64,000 nucleotides of DNA, taken from Pseudoselenomonas ruminantium (lineage in GTDB: Bacteria; Bacillota; Negativicutes; Selenomonadales; Selenomonadaceae). The notes under the pieces are model-generated. The model was given only the letters and a program-made list of their open reading frames with translations, was not told the DNA's origin and searched no databases. The stretch is from NCBI GenBank assembly GCA_015058625.1, contig SVCA01000001.1, positions 124,001 to 188,000 of the forward strand, written 5' to 3'. Made by a program: the position numbers and the translations under genes. Positions 8,400 through 18,703 of the stretch are shown piece after piece; the stretch's first letter is position 1, and each line of letters starts with the position of its first letter.

Positions 8400-9596
8400 T
8401 TACATCATCTCTACTATTTTATTCAAGATGATGCCGGCTAATTCCTGCTTGCTCATCAATGGATATTTCTCACATTCGCCCTTGCGGAAGTAAATCTGCA
8501 CCCGGTTGTTGTCCACGGCAAAGCCTGCATCCTTAGCCGATACATCATTGGCCACGATAAAGTCCAGATTCTTCTTCGAGAGCTTCTTTTTGGCGTATTC
8601 CTCCACATTGCAGGTTTCCGCCGCAAAGCCCACCAAAATCTGCTTGTCTTTTTGCTGACCAAGACCGTAGAGAATATCCGGATTGCGCTCCAAATGGAGC
8701 ACCAGTTCATCATCGCTTTTTTTGATTTTATCCTTGGCAACCGTCTTGGGCCGGTAATCGGCCACAGCCGCCGACATGATAACCGCATCGGCTTTAGCGT
8801 AGGCTGCCTGCACGGCCGCCTGCATTTCCAGCGCGGTCTGAATGCGCACAGTCTTTACGCCTGCGGGGTCAGCCAGATTACTGGGGCCGGATACTAGGAG
8901 CACCTCTGCTCCAAGCTTTGCGGCTTCCGCAGCAATGGCGTAACCCATCTTGCCCGTAGAGTGATTGCCTAAGTAACGCACCGGGTCCAGCGGCTCAATG
9001 GTGCCACCGGCAGTAACGATAATCTTACGGCCCTGCAGGGGCTGCTCGCCGCTCATAAAGTCCATGATGAACTGTACGATTTGCGCAGGTTCCGGCAGAC
9101 GGCCCTTGCCCTCTACACCGCAGGCCAAATGGCCAGAGGCAGGCTCAATCATCTGCACGCCCCGGCTCTTTAATTCCGCGATGTTTTTCTGGGTTACAGG
9201 ATTCTCATACATATTGGTATTCATAGCTGGTGCCATGACGATGGGTGCTTTAGTTGCCAGTACCGTAGTGGTCAGCATATCATCGGCGATGCCCGCCGCC
9301 GTCTTGGCAATGATGTTGGCTGTGGCCGGGGCAATGAGCACAAGGTCAGCCAGCGTAGCCAGCGCAATATGTTCCACATTGAAGTTCGCAACCTTGGCCC
9401 ACATATCCGTGGACACAGGCTGGCCCGTAATCTCCCGAAAGGTCAGTTCCGTGACAAACTCCGTGGCCTCCCGCGTCATGATGACGTGAACCTCTGCTCC
9501 GGCTTTGCGGAGACGGGAGGCAATCTCCACCGCCTTGTAAGCGGCAATGCCTCCCGTCACGCCTAATACAATTTTCTTGCCTGTTAAGCTGCCCAT
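8400..9596 (-). CDS. coaBC: Bifunctional phosphopantothenoylcysteine decarboxylase / phosphopantothenate-cysteine ligase
   Basis: Two steps of coenzyme A synthesis. 398 residues from ATG 9596, one base after the rpoZ stop; an upstream extension into rpoZ is rejected. The N-terminal flavin decarboxylase half begins GKKIVLGVTGGIAAYKA and carries PAMNTNMY and the GHLACG cysteine loop. The C-terminal ligase half carries GRKIIVTAGGTIEPLDPVR and VGFAAET. Cotranscribed with gmk and rpoZ, a common arrangement. Confidence 0.96.
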   Translation of the reverse strand: MGSLTGKKIVLGVTGGIAAYKAVEIASRLRKAGAEVHVIMTREATEFVTELTFREITGQPVSTDMWAKVANFNVEHIALATLADLVLIAPATANIIAKTAAGIADDMLTTTVLATKAPIVMAPAMNTNMYENPVTQKNIAELKSRGVQMIEPASGHLACGVEGKGRLPEPAQIVQFIMDFMSGEQPLQGRKIIVTAGGTIEPLDPVRYLGNHSTGKMGYAIAAEAAKLGAEVLLVSGPSNLADPAGVKTVRIQTALEMQAAVQAAYAKADAVIMSAAVADYRPKTVAKDKIKKSDDELVLHLERNPDILYGLGQQKDKQILVGFAAETCNVEEYAKKKLSKKNLDFIVANDVSAKDAGFAVDNNRVQIYFRKGECEKYPLMSKQELAGIILNKIVEMM

Positions 9597-9597
9597 C

Positions 9598-9834
9598 TTA
9601 GAGATCAGCCTTGGAAATCTTGTAGGCAATTTTGCCCTCTGCGATTTCTTCCAGAGCATTGGTCACGTCTTTGGTGGATTTCATTTCGATGTCCTTGAGT
9701 TCTTCGCCATCCACCAGCTGACGGGCACGCTTGGAAGCGCATACCACCAGACCATAACGGCTGTCCACGCGGGACATCAGTTTATCCGTAGACGGGTTTA
9801 CCATGCTCATTTCCGGTTTGCTCATTACTTTCAT
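9598..9834 (-). CDS. rpoZ: RNA polymerase omega subunit
   Basis: 78 residues with the omega pattern (DSRYGLVVCASKRARQL, then STKDVTNALEEIAEGKI). Assists RNA polymerase assembly. Its ATG overlaps the gmk stop as TAATG, indicating translational coupling. Confidence 0.93.
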   Translation of the reverse strand: MKVMSKPEMSMVNPSTDKLMSRVDSRYGLVVCASKRARQLVDGEELKDIEMKSTKDVTNALEEIAEGKIAYKISKADL

Positions 9835-10436
9835 TACTTTGCCAACTCCTCAAAAATTTCCTGATTTTTATCCATACGGCAGTGTTCTGCAGTGCGAATC
9901 GCCATAATGCGCTGTACGGCATTTTTCACCGTATCATTGACCACCACATAGCCGTATTTTTTGCCATCTTCGATTTCCTTGCGGGCAGAACCCATGCGCT
10001 TCTGGAGGGATTCCTCCGTCTCGGAACCACGGCCGCGGATGCGGCGCTCCAATTCCGCCAGAGACGGCGGCACAAGGAAGATAAAGAGCCCATCGGGGCA
10101 TTTTTCCATGACATTGATGGCACCCTGGGTATCGATTTCCAGCAGGATGTCCACACCTTCTGCCAGTCGTTCTTCAATTTTGCCCAGCGGCGTGCCGTAG
10201 TAATTGCCATAGACATTAGCATATTCCAAAAAGCCGCCTGCGGCAATCTTCTGTTCAAACTCTGCCTTGTCCATGAAGTAGTAGTTCTTGCCGTCCACTT
10301 CTCCAGCCCGCGGCTGACGGGTCGTAGCGGAAATGGAATAAGCAAGGTCCTGTGCCTGAGCCAAAAGCTCGCTGCATACCGTCCCCTTGCCCGTTCCCGA
10401 AGGACCGGAAACGACAATCAATAATCCTTTACGCAT
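9834..10436 (-). CDS. gmk: Guanylate kinase
   Basis: Phosphorylates GMP to GDP. 200 residues. P-loop SGPSGTGKGT near residue 10, the GMP-binding region TTRQPRAGEVDGKNYYF, and the lid with GRGSETEE. It follows the remA stop directly (TAA then ATG) and overlaps rpoZ by one base. Confidence 0.96.
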   Translation of the reverse strand: MRKGLLIVVSGPSGTGKGTVCSELLAQAQDLAYSISATTRQPRAGEVDGKNYYFMDKAEFEQKIAAGGFLEYANVYGNYYGTPLGKIEERLAEGVDILLEIDTQGAINVMEKCPDGLFIFLVPPSLAELERRIRGRGSETEESLQKRMGSARKEIEDGKKYGYVVVNDTVKNAVQRIMAIRTAEHCRMDKNQEIFEELAK

Positions 10437-10721
10437 TTATTCTTCGTCTTCTTTCTCTTTCTCCGTCTTAACATCATCATCGCCATCCTCTACGCGATGC
10501 GCTACCGTTTCCGGCTGCACCGCCGATAAAATGACATGGTCGCTGTCCATAATGATAACTGCACGGGTTCTGCGTCCGTAAGTCGCATCAATCAGGCGTT
10601 CCCCATCCCTGGCTTCCTGGATAATGCGCTTAATAGGCGCAGATTCCGGGCTCACAATGGCCACAATCCGATTGGCCGATACAATATTACCAAAGCCGAT
10701 ATTGATGAGTTTAATATCCAT
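10437..10721 (-). CDS. remA: RemA/DUF370-type regulator
   Basis: 94 residues. The first about 75 ([33 protein letters not shown]) match RemA, a ring-forming DNA-binding activator of extracellular-matrix and osmoprotection genes in Bacillus. The tail is a run of acidic residues and lysines. Its place between yicC and gmk is the standard clostridial order. Its targets here are unknown. Confidence 0.9.
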   Translation of the reverse strand: MDIKLINIGFGNIVSANRIVAIVSPESAPIKRIIQEARDGERLIDATYGRRTRAVIIMDSDHVILSAVQPETVAHRVEDGDDDVKTEKEKEDEE

Positions 10722-10734
10722 CAGTATCTCCCCT

Positions 10735-11610
10735 TTACTCGATATTTTGCACCTGCTCGCGAATCTTTTCGATTTCGCTTTTCATATCCACCACCAGCTG
10801 GGCCGCTTCGGTACTATTGGCCTTGGAACCAATGGTGTTCGTTTCCCTGTTAAATTCCTGAATGAGGAAGTCCAGTTTCCGGCCTACCGGCTCGTCTGCC
10901 GCCATAATCTGACGGAACTGGCCGATATGGCTCTCCAGCCGCACCACTTCTTCCGTGTAATTCACACGGTCGGCAAAGAGTGCGGTTTCCTGAATAATCC
11001 GCGTCTCATCAAAATCCTTGCCAGCCAGTGCTTCTTCGAGCACTTCCTGCAGATGTTTGCGCCGTTCTTCCACAATGGCCGGCGAGAGTTTAATCACCTG
11101 CTGGCGCATTTCCTCAAGTTTGTCCAGACGCTTAGCAAAGTCGTCTGCGATATGCGCGCCTTCCCGCTGACGCATGGTGTCAAAGGCCGTTAGCGCCTGC
11201 GTCATTGCCTCCGTGAGCACCGGCTGCAGGCCTTCAAAATCGGCCGTTTGCTCCACCTGCAGCACATCGGGAAAACCCGCAAACATCGCTGCGCTGTCGG
11301 GGCGGGGCAGATGCAGTGTATCGCTGAGCTCATTTAAGGCCGACTGATAGGCCAAAGCCAGCCCCTTGTCCACACGGATGCTGCTTTTGGCTTCCCGCTT
11401 GTCCTGATAATTGATGAAAATATCCACCTTGCCGCGGGCTGCAGTCTTGCGGATAAGCTGGCGCAAGTTTTCTTCCCACTCCCCAAACTGCCGGGGCATA
11501 TGGAAATTCAGTTCCAAGAACCGCTGGTTGACGGCTTTTAACTCCACCGTCACCTTGTAATCGTCATTCTCCACCGTTGCGGCACCGAAGCCGGTCATAC
11601 TCTTCAGCAT
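10735..11610 (-). CDS. YicC/YloC family endoribonuclease
   Basis: 291 residues starting MLKSMTGFG, the hallmark N-terminus of the family; E. coli YicC is an endoribonuclease involved in small-RNA turnover. The C-terminal region with [20 protein letters not shown] and NTIGSKAN is conserved. The ATG lies inside the end of dapF (ATGCTGA overlap); an in-frame GTG two codons upstream is less likely. Confidence 0.92.
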   Translation of the reverse strand: MLKSMTGFGAATVENDDYKVTVELKAVNQRFLELNFHMPRQFGEWEENLRQLIRKTAARGKVDIFINYQDKREAKSSIRVDKGLALAYQSALNELSDTLHLPRPDSAAMFAGFPDVLQVEQTADFEGLQPVLTEAMTQALTAFDTMRQREGAHIADDFAKRLDKLEEMRQQVIKLSPAIVEERRKHLQEVLEEALAGKDFDETRIIQETALFADRVNYTEEVVRLESHIGQFRQIMAADEPVGRKLDFLIQEFNRETNTIGSKANSTEAAQLVVDMKSEIEKIREQVQNIE

Positions 11611-12464
11611 ACACACGCCTCACAATCTGCCAGCTCACCGCTGAACACCAGTTCAGCCGGGCCAGTCATAAACACATGGTTATCATTCGCCCAATGAATC
11701 GAAAGTTTGCCGCCATCCAGCTCCACTTCCGTGGCAGCATCTCTGTCCAGCTTGCCGTTCAATATGCCAGCCACCACCGTCGCACAGGAGCCCGTACCGC
11801 AGGCCAACGTCACCGCAGCCCCACGTTCCCAGACGCGCATGCGCACATGCTGGCGGTCCTTGACCTCCACAAACTCCGTATTGGTCTTTTTCGGGAACAA
11901 CGCGTGTTCCTCAAACTTGTGGCCCAATTCATAGATGGGGAAATTCTCCGCATCATCCACAAAGATGACGCAGTGCGGATTGCCCATGGATACAGCCGTG
12001 AAATGATATTCCTGACCATCAACGGACATTGACTTGTCAATAACCTTTGACCCGTCAAAACCGACAACAGGTATTTCCTCACCCAAAAGATGCGGCTCAC
12101 CCATATCCACCTTGACGCCCTTGACCTTGCCGCCTTCGAGCACAATCTCCGGCACCAGAATCCCGGCTCCCGTCTCCACGGTAAAGCGCGTTTCCTTCGT
12201 CAGGCCGAAGTCATAGAGATAACGAGCAAAGCAGCGGATGCCGTTGCCGCACATCTCCGCCTCGCTGCCGTCGGTGTTGAAAATCCGCATGCGGAAATCC
12301 GCTTGCGCAGAAGGCAGTACCACGAGAATCCCATCTGCCCCGACGCCATAATGACGGTCACAGACCTTCCAGGCTACCGATGCGTAATCCTCTATATCAT
12401 CCTGCAGGCAGTCAAACAAAACAAAATCATTGCCACAACCTTGCCACTTCGTAAATTTCTTCAT
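11604..12464 (-). CDS. dapF: Diaminopimelate epimerase
   Basis: Converts LL- to meso-diaminopimelate for lysine and peptidoglycan. 286 residues. The two catalytic cysteines sit in EMCGNGIRCF and LACGTGSCAT. First gene of the remA-gmk-rpoZ-coaBC run. An AGGAGG site fits either TTG 12467 or ATG 12464. A paired TTGAC-type palindrome (about 12024-12058) lies within the coding sequence. Confidence 0.95.
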   Translation of the reverse strand: MKKFTKWQGCGNDFVLFDCLQDDIEDYASVAWKVCDRHYGVGADGILVVLPSAQADFRMRIFNTDGSEAEMCGNGIRCFARYLYDFGLTKETRFTVETGAGILVPEIVLEGGKVKGVKVDMGEPHLLGEEIPVVGFDGSKVIDKSMSVDGQEYHFTAVSMGNPHCVIFVDDAENFPIYELGHKFEEHALFPKKTNTEFVEVKDRQHVRMRVWERGAAVTLACGTGSCATVVAGILNGKLDRDAATEVELDGGKLSIHWANDNHVFMTGPAELVFSGELADCEACVC

Positions 12465-12501
12465 CAATAACCTGCCTCCTGTCTATTTCGATATCTATAC
12501 T

Positions 12502-12530
12502 ATAATACCTGCATTTCCGCAATTTTTCAA
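12502..12530 (-). promoter_or_regulatory. Promoter of the dapF operon
   Basis: Minus strand: -35 TTGAAA (12530-12525), 17-nt spacer, -10 TATTAT (12507-12502), about 38 nt before dapF. Confidence 0.65.
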
Positions 12531-12559
12531 GGTTTTTCTCACGATTTCACCGCAATACG

Positions 12560-12605
12560 AAAAACTCTCCCATTGACAAGTCAATTTGACATGTCAACGG
12601 GAGAA
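12560..12605 (-). terminator. Terminator containing a double TTGAC palindrome
   Basis: Outer arms CTCCC/GGGAG enclose TTGACAAGTCAA and TTGACATGTCAA in tandem, with a T-run on the minus strand. It closes the ATPase gene at 12614. Confidence 0.75.
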
Positions 12606-12613
12606 TATAATTT

Positions 12614-13888
12614 TTACCGTATGGCATTCTGTTTCCATTCTTCATCCCAGCGAAGGTAGAACAGTAAAAACGGGTCAAGGATATATAAAGCACCGTTTTG
12701 CCATTCCAGAGTATCCAAAGCTGGCACCGACGCCTTAATAATGCTTTCACTGTGTTTGACCACGTTAGCCAAGTTCATACCATTGGGCGCTTCTTCGCCA
12801 TCACGCAGAATTTCTTTCATGCGTTCATGAATTTCAGCAGAAGTCAGCTTCATCATGGGTGGGTCAATGCTTAAGCTAAGCAGGAACAAACCGTAAGTAT
12901 CACAGTGCTGGTCATTCTTCAATGTATATTCCTTGCGACGGCTTCTTCCCTTCGCAGGGCCTTCCCACATTCGCTGAACATTCTCTTTATAATGCTGATA
13001 GGCCTCCACCGTATCACCAAAGGCACGGCGTACTGCCTCCATGGAAATTTCTTCTCCATCTTCCTTTATGCGCATCGCTAGATTATAGCAATTTTCCTGC
13101 ATCAGCTGCGGAGACAGGGCGCTTTCTTGAACTATGTGCGCGATTTGATCGTCCGGCACAGGAATGTGCAGCAAGTCGAACCCCTTACGGGCTATCTGCT
13201 CCAATTCTTCCTTCGTCCACGGCAAAAGATTAATAAATACCGTACGCCCAATCAGGTCAGGGTTGCGCTTGATGGCATCATCAGCACGATGAGGCAGGCT
13301 CAGCAGAATAACCTTCAGTCCATTGAACAATTCCGCTTTCAAAATTCTGGACAAATAAAGTTGGGTTTCAGGATTGATATAATGAAAATCATCAATGACC
13401 AGTACAAAATCACCAGCTATAAGCGTTTTCAGCACCAAGGTATTGTTACGCATAACTTTTTGCGTGATATTTTCCCCTTGGCTGCTGCTCTTGCTAAATT
13501 CCCCATTTACAGAAGCCGCCAGCATAGACATAAAAGAAGATTTTCCGCCAGCCGTTGCCTTGCCGCCTTTATTTTCTTGAGAAGAATATGCCATAGAAAG
13601 CTCATCAGGAATGCGCAGATTCTCTGCTATTTGCTGCCAAAAATCTTCCACAGAATTTATCTGCGCACCGCTAAGTTCAACGAGTTTATCTTCCGGTACC
13701 ACTTTACGATAAAGCACTGTCTTTCCCGTTTTGGAGCCGCCGGAAATAGCAATAAGACTCCCCACCTTTTGCAGCGCACGCTTTAATTTCGTCTCGTAAG
13801 TGGTTCCCCGCTTTTCCTGTCTGTTTATATAAGTGTATGATGGCATGGTATTCGGGCGAAAAACTTCCGCAACGTGATACTTCTTCAT
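12614..13888 (-). CDS. Orphan P-loop ATPase (archaeal/STAND-like), function unknown
   Basis: 424 residues. Walker A ISGGSKTGKT near residue 50; Walker B VLVIDDFHY near residue 165; a sensor-like stretch LKVILLSLPH follows. The C-terminus (ALYILDPFLLFYLRW) resembles the end of archaeal-type AAA ATPases, in which a winged helix often follows the ATPase core. GGGAGG precedes the ATG. It has its own promoter and terminator. A signalling or defence role is possible from the STAND-like build, but nothing in the sequence names the target. Confidence 0.65.
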   Translation of the reverse strand: MKKYHVAEVFRPNTMPSYTYINRQEKRGTTYETKLKRALQKVGSLIAISGGSKTGKTVLYRKVVPEDKLVELSGAQINSVEDFWQQIAENLRIPDELSMAYSSQENKGGKATAGGKSSFMSMLAASVNGEFSKSSSQGENITQKVMRNNTLVLKTLIAGDFVLVIDDFHYINPETQLYLSRILKAELFNGLKVILLSLPHRADDAIKRNPDLIGRTVFINLLPWTKEELEQIARKGFDLLHIPVPDDQIAHIVQESALSPQLMQENCYNLAMRIKEDGEEISMEAVRRAFGDTVEAYQHYKENVQRMWEGPAKGRSRRKEYTLKNDQHCDTYGLFLLSLSIDPPMMKLTSAEIHERMKEILRDGEEAPNGMNLANVVKHSESIIKASVPALDTLEWQNGALYILDPFLLFYLRWDEEWKQNAIR

Positions 13889-13921
13889 ATTCTCCCCTCC
13901 TGCCGACTACTTTATACATAT

Positions 13922-13949
13922 ATTATAGCATATCTTATGTTTTAAGCAA
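13922..13949 (-). promoter_or_regulatory. Promoter of the orphan ATPase gene
   Basis: Minus strand: -35 TTGCTT (13949-13944), 16-nt spacer, -10 TATAAT (13927-13922). Confidence 0.7.
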
Positions 13950-14007
13950 TAAACCCTATCAATACGCAAAAAGCCCGCAGGCGTCTTGGCACATCATTGT
14001 AATGCAG

Positions 14008-14093
14008 ACAAAAAGCCCGGCGGCTGATGATGCTTTCCCGTTGCGTTAGGCAAGCCTGCATAAGCTAAGGGAAAGTATTATCAGCCACCGGGC
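14008..14093 (-). terminator. Large hairpin terminator after typA
   Basis: 25-nt arms (14015-14039 and 14069-14093) pair with a few mismatches and enclose a smaller AGGC/GCCT hairpin. TTTTT follows on the minus strand (14014-14010). A second small GC-rich hairpin lies near 13970-13982. Confidence 0.7.
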
Positions 14094-14126
14094 GTCTTAT
14101 TATATGGATGTTAACCGAACTTAGGA

Positions 14127-15953
14127 TTAACCTTTGCGTGCATTCTTGGCTGCACGGCCGCGCACGGTACGATCCAGAATGCTCTTGCGCAGACGGATGT
14201 GTTCCGGCGTAACTTCAACCATTTCATCGTTGTTGATGTATTCGATAGCCTGTTCCAGAGAGAGGATTCTCGGCGGGGTCAGGCGGATTGCTTCATCGGA
14301 GGAAGAGGTACGCATGTTGGATACGTTCTTCTTCTTGCAGGGGTTGATGTCGATATCGTTATCGCGGGAGTTTTCACCAACGATCATACCTTCATAAACC
14401 TGTTCGCCCGGCTCGATGAACATTACGCCGCGATCCTGCAGGGAGAAGATACCATAACCAGTGGTTTCACCCTGTTCAAAAGCAACAAGGGAACCGCGCG
14501 TACGGCCCGGAATGTCGCCCTTGTACGGAGCATAACCATGGAACACATGGTTCATGATGCCGTTACCCTTCGTGCTGGTCAGCAGCTCGGAACGGAAACC
14601 AATCAGACCACGGGCCGGAATGGTGAATTCGAGGCGCATGTAACCAGCCGTCTCCGTCATGTTCGTGAGTTCAGCCTTACGAGTGCCAAGACCTTCCATA
14701 ACAGCGCCCATGTATTCCTGGGGCACTTCTACCGTCAGGTTTTCAATCGGTTCGCAGAGCTGGCCGTTGATGGTCTTATAAACTACTTCCGGTTTACCAA
14801 CCTGCAGTTCATAGCCTTCACGACGCATGGTTTCAATCAGGATGGACAGGTGGAGTTCACCACGGCCGGAAACCTTGAATACATCAGCAGAATCCGTTTC
14901 CTCAACCTTCATGGCCACGTTAGTCTCGATTTCCTTGAACAGGCGGTCACGCAGGTGACGGGACGTTACGAACTGACCTTCACGGCCGGCAAACGGGCTC
15001 GTGTTAACACCGAAGGTCATGGACAGAGTCGGCTCGTCGATGTTAATCGTCGGCAGAGCTTCCGGATTTTCAGCGTCAGCTACAGTGTAACCGATAGATA
15101 CATCCCCGAGACCGGTCAGGGCAACGATTTCACCCATGCTGGCGGATTCGCTCTCTACGCGCTGCAGGCCCTGGTAAGTGAATACCTTACCGATTTTCGC
15201 CTTGGTTTCCTGGTCACCATTGATGATGCAGACATTCTGGTTCGGTTTAGCCGTACCACGGATGATGCGGCCGATAGCCACGCGGCCTACGAAAGCATCG
15301 GATTCCAGCGTGGTAATCATCATCTGCAGCGGAGCATCCGGGTCACCATGCGGAGCCGGGATTTCCTTCACGATGGTTTCCATCAGCGGTTCGAGGTTGT
15401 CGTTGTCGTCATCCATGCTGTACTTGGCAATACCGTCACGAGCCGTAGCATAGATAACCGGGAAGTCGAGCTGGTCATCATCAGCGTCGAGTTCCATGAA
15501 GAGTTCGAGAACTTCATCATAAACATCATCTACACGCTGGTTGGGCTTATCAATCTTGTTGATAACCACAATCGGCTTCAGCTTCTGTTCGAGAGCCTTG
15601 CGCAGCACGTATTTCGTCTGCGGCATGGGGCCTTCGAAGGCATCCACCAGCAGTACAACGCCGTCAACCATGTTGAGGACACGTTCCACTTCGCCGCCGA
15701 AGTCAGCATGGCCCGGGGTGTCCACGATGTTGATTTTTACATCGTTGTACATAACGGCCGTGTTCTTGGAAAGAATCGTAATGCCGCGTTCACGCTCGAT
15801 ATCGCCGGAGTCCATAACGCGTTCTGCAACCTGTTCGTTGGAACGGAACACATGGCTCTGCTTCAGCATGGCATCGACCAGGGTAGTTTTACCATGGTCA
15901 ACGTGGGCGATAATGGCGATGTTTCTTAAATTTTCATTGGTGGTCATACTCAT
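14127..15953 (-). CDS. typA: Ribosome-associated GTPase TypA/BipA
   Basis: Translational GTPase that helps 50S assembly and stress adaptation. 608 residues, normal length. G motifs [22 protein letters not shown] and NKIDKP are visible. EF-G-like domains follow, with [11 protein letters not shown] and the typical C-terminal [10 protein letters not shown] and TRGSLVAFE segments. AGGAGG lies 14 nt before ATG 15953, rather far, but no better start is seen. Confidence 0.96.
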   Translation of the reverse strand: MSMTTNENLRNIAIIAHVDHGKTTLVDAMLKQSHVFRSNEQVAERVMDSGDIERERGITILSKNTAVMYNDVKINIVDTPGHADFGGEVERVLNMVDGVVLLVDAFEGPMPQTKYVLRKALEQKLKPIVVINKIDKPNQRVDDVYDEVLELFMELDADDDQLDFPVIYATARDGIAKYSMDDDNDNLEPLMETIVKEIPAPHGDPDAPLQMMITTLESDAFVGRVAIGRIIRGTAKPNQNVCIINGDQETKAKIGKVFTYQGLQRVESESASMGEIVALTGLGDVSIGYTVADAENPEALPTINIDEPTLSMTFGVNTSPFAGREGQFVTSRHLRDRLFKEIETNVAMKVEETDSADVFKVSGRGELHLSILIETMRREGYELQVGKPEVVYKTINGQLCEPIENLTVEVPQEYMGAVMEGLGTRKAELTNMTETAGYMRLEFTIPARGLIGFRSELLTSTKGNGIMNHVFHGYAPYKGDIPGRTRGSLVAFEQGETTGYGIFSLQDRGVMFIEPGEQVYEGMIVGENSRDNDIDINPCKKKNVSNMRTSSSDEAIRLTPPRILSLEQAIEYINNDEMVEVTPEHIRLRKSILDRTVRGRAAKNARKG

Positions 15954-15974
15954 TTTAGTGTAATCTGCCTCCTA

Positions 15975-16065
15975 AATTCTATAAAGCAAGGAAGGATACA
16001 TAACTGTATCCCCCAAAAGCTCAACATAACGTATAAATTTTATCCTATGGCCGTGCCCCTGTCAA
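15975..16065 (-). promoter_or_regulatory. typA promoter and leader hairpin
   Basis: Minus strand: consensus -35 TTGACA (16065-16060), 17-nt spacer, -10 TAAAAT (16042-16037). The leader can form the stem GGATACA/TGTATCC (about 15990-16009), an unassigned element. Confidence 0.75.
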
Positions 16066-16072
16066 GGATTTT

Positions 16073-16828
16073 CTAGCATTCAATCTCCAAGCCTACGGGG
16101 CAATGGTCGCTGCCAAAAATCTCATTGTGGATGGTGGCATCCTTGATGTTTTCCTGCAGACGCTTCGAGGCCACGAAGTAGTCAATGCGCCACCCGGCAT
16201 TGTTGTCCCTAGCCTTGCGCAGATAGGACCACCAGGTATAGATGCCCGTGCGCTCCGGATATAACGTACGGAAGGTATCAATAAAGCCCGCTTCCAAAAG
16301 CTCACCGAACTTAGCTCTTTCCTCGTCGGTAAAGCCAGCATTGTGGTGATTTGTCTTGGGATTTTTGAGGTCAATCTCCTGATGGGCCACGTTGAGGTCC
16401 CCACAGATAACCACAGGCTTTTGTTCATCCAGCTTCATTAAATACTGCCGGAAGGCGTCCTCCCATTCCATGCGGTAGGAAAGCCGCTCGAGTTCCCGCT
16501 TGGAGTTCGGGGTATAGACCGTCACCAAAAACATCTCGGGAAATTCCAAGGTGATTACCCGGCCTTCATGGTCGTGTTCTTCAATGCCGAGGCCGTAGGT
16601 GACATTTAATGGCTCAATGCGGCTGAATACCGCTGTGCCGGAATAGCCTTTTTTCTCGGCGCTGTTCCAATACTGCTTATAACCGGGCAAATCGAGGATT
16701 GCCTGATCCGGCTGCATCTTGGTTTCCTGCAGGCAGAACACATCGGCGTCCAGCTTGCAGAATGACTCCATAAATCCCTTTTTCAGACAGGCCCGCAGGC
16801 CATTGACATTCCAGGAAATAAACTTCAT
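16073..16828 (-). CDS. xthA: Exodeoxyribonuclease III family AP endonuclease
   Basis: Base-excision repair enzyme cutting at abasic sites and 3' blocks. 251 residues. Motifs: [18 protein letters not shown] metal ligand, [14 protein letters not shown] and C-terminal GSDHCP with the catalytic histidine. It lies 17 nt after lepB in the rplS-lepB-xthA run. Confidence 0.95.
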   Translation of the reverse strand: MKFISWNVNGLRACLKKGFMESFCKLDADVFCLQETKMQPDQAILDLPGYKQYWNSAEKKGYSGTAVFSRIEPLNVTYGLGIEEHDHEGRVITLEFPEMFLVTVYTPNSKRELERLSYRMEWEDAFRQYLMKLDEQKPVVICGDLNVAHQEIDLKNPKTNHHNAGFTDEERAKFGELLEAGFIDTFRTLYPERTGIYTWWSYLRKARDNNAGWRIDYFVASKRLQENIKDATIHNEIFGSDHCPVGLEIEC

Positions 16829-16845
16829 CGTCCATGCCTCCCCTA

Positions 16846-17367
16846 TTACGGCAGCGTCTTAAACTGTCCAATCGGCCAGAACACCAGCATCGCCTTCCCC
16901 TTAATCAGGTCGAAAGGCACAAAGCCCACATCGGCAAAGCGGCTGTCCTCGGAATTGTTGCGGTTATCCCCCATCACAAAGACGGTGCCCTGCGGAACCG
17001 TGGACTTAGGATACTCGCTGCGGGTGGGTTCTAAGATATAATCCTCCGTCAGCAGCTGGTCATTGACATAAACCTTGCTGGCCTTGATTTCTACCGTATC
17101 ACCTGGCGTAGCAATAACCCGCTTGATAAAATCACGGCTTCTGTCCCGGGGATATTCAAACACGAGAATTTCATTTTTCTGGGGTGCCCGGAAATTGTAG
17201 ATGAACTTATTGACCACGAGCCGTTCCTGGGATTGCAGGGTGGGCCGCATGGAAGGGCCATCTACAATGTATAATTCCACGATGAACTCGCGGATAAAGA
17301 AGGCCAGTACCACCGCAATGACGATGGAAATAAGCCAGTCCTTTGCTTCTTCGCCTAATGAACTCAT
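16846..17367 (-). CDS. lepB: Type I signal peptidase
   Basis: Cleaves signal peptides of exported proteins at the membrane. 173 residues with one N-terminal membrane segment ([15 protein letters not shown]), the nucleophile in GPSMRPTL, the general-base lysine in FIKRVIA, and box [12 protein letters not shown]. Follows rplS. Confidence 0.95.
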   Translation of the reverse strand: MSSLGEEAKDWLISIVIAVVLAFFIREFIVELYIVDGPSMRPTLQSQERLVVNKFIYNFRAPQKNEILVFEYPRDRSRDFIKRVIATPGDTVEIKASKVYVNDQLLTEDYILEPTRSEYPKSTVPQGTVFVMGDNRNNSEDSRFADVGFVPFDLIKGKAMLVFWPIGQFKTLP

Positions 17368-17417
17368 AAGGGGTTCCTCCTCTTGCTGTGTTTTCGCTGT
17401 ATTACGCTAATGAAAAT

Positions 17418-17441
17418 AGGGACTGCTCGGAAGCAGTCCCT
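17418..17441 (-). terminator. Terminator between rplS and lepB
   Basis: AGGGACTGCT and AGCAGTCCCT form a perfect 10-bp stem, with TTTTC after it on the minus strand. Partial readthrough is expected because lepB follows closely. Confidence 0.7.
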
Positions 17442-17454
17442 ACCGTTACGCAGA

Positions 17455-17796
17455 TTAGCGTTTTTCTTTGATACGAGCAGCTTTACCCGTAAGGTTGCGC
17501 AGATAATAAAGTTTTGCACGACGGACAACACCGCGGCTAACAACTTCAATCTTGGCAATACGCGGAGAATGAACCGGGAAAAGACGTTCTACGCCGATGC
17601 CGTAGGAAATACGACGAACGGTGAAAGTCTCACGAACGCCAACGCCCTGACGAGCGATTACGCGGCCTTCGAATACCTGAATACGCTCACGGTTGCCTTC
17701 GACGATCTTTGCATGTACGCGAACTTTGTCGCCAGGTGCAAATACGGGAATGTCGCTGCGGAGCTGTTCTTTCTCCAGAGTCTCGATGATGTTCAT
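17455..17796 (-). CDS. rplS: Ribosomal protein L19
   Basis: 113 residues, full length; motifs [24 protein letters not shown] and [17 protein letters not shown] before the ATG. The 127 nt upstream (17797-17923) form an untranslated leader in which I see no certain regulatory fold. Confidence 0.96.
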   Translation of the reverse strand: MNIIETLEKEQLRSDIPVFAPGDKVRVHAKIVEGNRERIQVFEGRVIARQGVGVRETFTVRRISYGIGVERLFPVHSPRIAKIEVVSRGVVRRAKLYYLRNLTGKAARIKEKR

Positions 17797-17923
17797 TTAT
17801 ATTTTCCTCCTTAATCAGACGTTCGTGGCAAGCTCATGCTCACTCAGAGGACCGTCCACATACCTAAGTAGTTTACCATAAAAAAATCTGGGCTTCAATA
17901 CCTAAAAAAAATATTTTTTAACA

Positions 17924-18703
17924 TCAAGCTCTTACCGTGAATACAGAGCTGAGCAGTTTCTGCGTATAAGGATGCTGGGCCTCCTGTATCTTATCCCCTG
18001 GCAATTCTTCCACAATCTGGCCCTGCTGCATGACGGCCACCCGATGACTGATTAAACTTACGAGCGCCAAGTCATGGCAGATAAAGATGTAGCTTACGCC
18101 GCGTTCCTTTTGAATCTTAGCCAGGAGTTTTGCTATGCTGTCCTGTACGGACACATCGAGAGCACTGGTGGCTTCATCGCAGATGATGATTTCCGGCTCT
18201 AAGATAAGGGCCCGGGCAATGCCGACGCGCTGGCGCTGGCCGCCGGAGAGTTCATGCGGATAGCGCAGGGCGATTTCCGGTGCCAGCTCCACCTTCTCCA
18301 ACAGCGCCACAGCTCTGGCCTCGGCTTCCTTATCGGAAACCTTGGCAAAATTGCGCAGCGGCTCACAGATGATATCGCGAATCCGCATCTTGGGATTAAA
18401 GGCTGTAGCGGGGTCCTGAAAAATCATCTGGATATGCTTGGCCATCGCCCGGCGCTTTTCGCCGGAAAGGTTCGTGATATCCTCGCCCTTAAAAAAGATT
18501 TTGCCGCTGCTTGCCGAATGCAGGCCCATAATCGTGCGGACAAAGGTGGACTTGCCGCAGCCGGACTCACCGACCAGCCCCAGCGTTTCGCCGCGGTAGA
18601 GCTGCAGGCTCACATCCTTGCAGGCGGTAAACTTCGTGCCGTCACCCTTGGTAAATTCCTTGCAGATTTTATCCGTGGACAGCAAAATTTCCTTATCCGA
18701 CAT
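17924..18703 (-). CDS. Family-5 ABC importer ATPase 2 (OppF/NikE-like)
   Basis: 259 residues. Walker A GESGCGKST, signature LSGGQRQRVGIARAL, Walker B IIICDEATSALD. The start is ATG 18703, overlapping the previous ATPase by 11 nt; a longer upstream frame is unrelated to the family. Fifth and last gene of the cobalamin-riboswitch operon. The substrate is not readable from the ATPase. Confidence 0.9.
   Translation of the reverse strand: MSDKEILLSTDKICKEFTKGDGTKFTACKDVSLQLYRGETLGLVGESGCGKSTFVRTIMGLHSASSGKIFFKGEDITNLSGEKRRAMAKHIQMIFQDPATAFNPKMRIRDIICEPLRNFAKVSDKEAEARAVALLEKVELAPEIALRYPHELSGGQRQRVGIARALILEPEIIICDEATSALDVSVQDSIAKLLAKIQKERGVSYIFICHDLALVSLISHRVAVMQQGQIVEELPGDKIQEAQHPYTQKLLSSVFTVRA

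Noticed and set aside
14199-15929. 576-codon open frame on the plus strand
   Set aside because: Antisense of typA, caused by codon bias; low-complexity basic content and no start signal.
17797-17923. Possible L19 leader autoregulatory motif
   Set aside because: Leader length fits, but I could not match a defined L19 leader fold with confidence.
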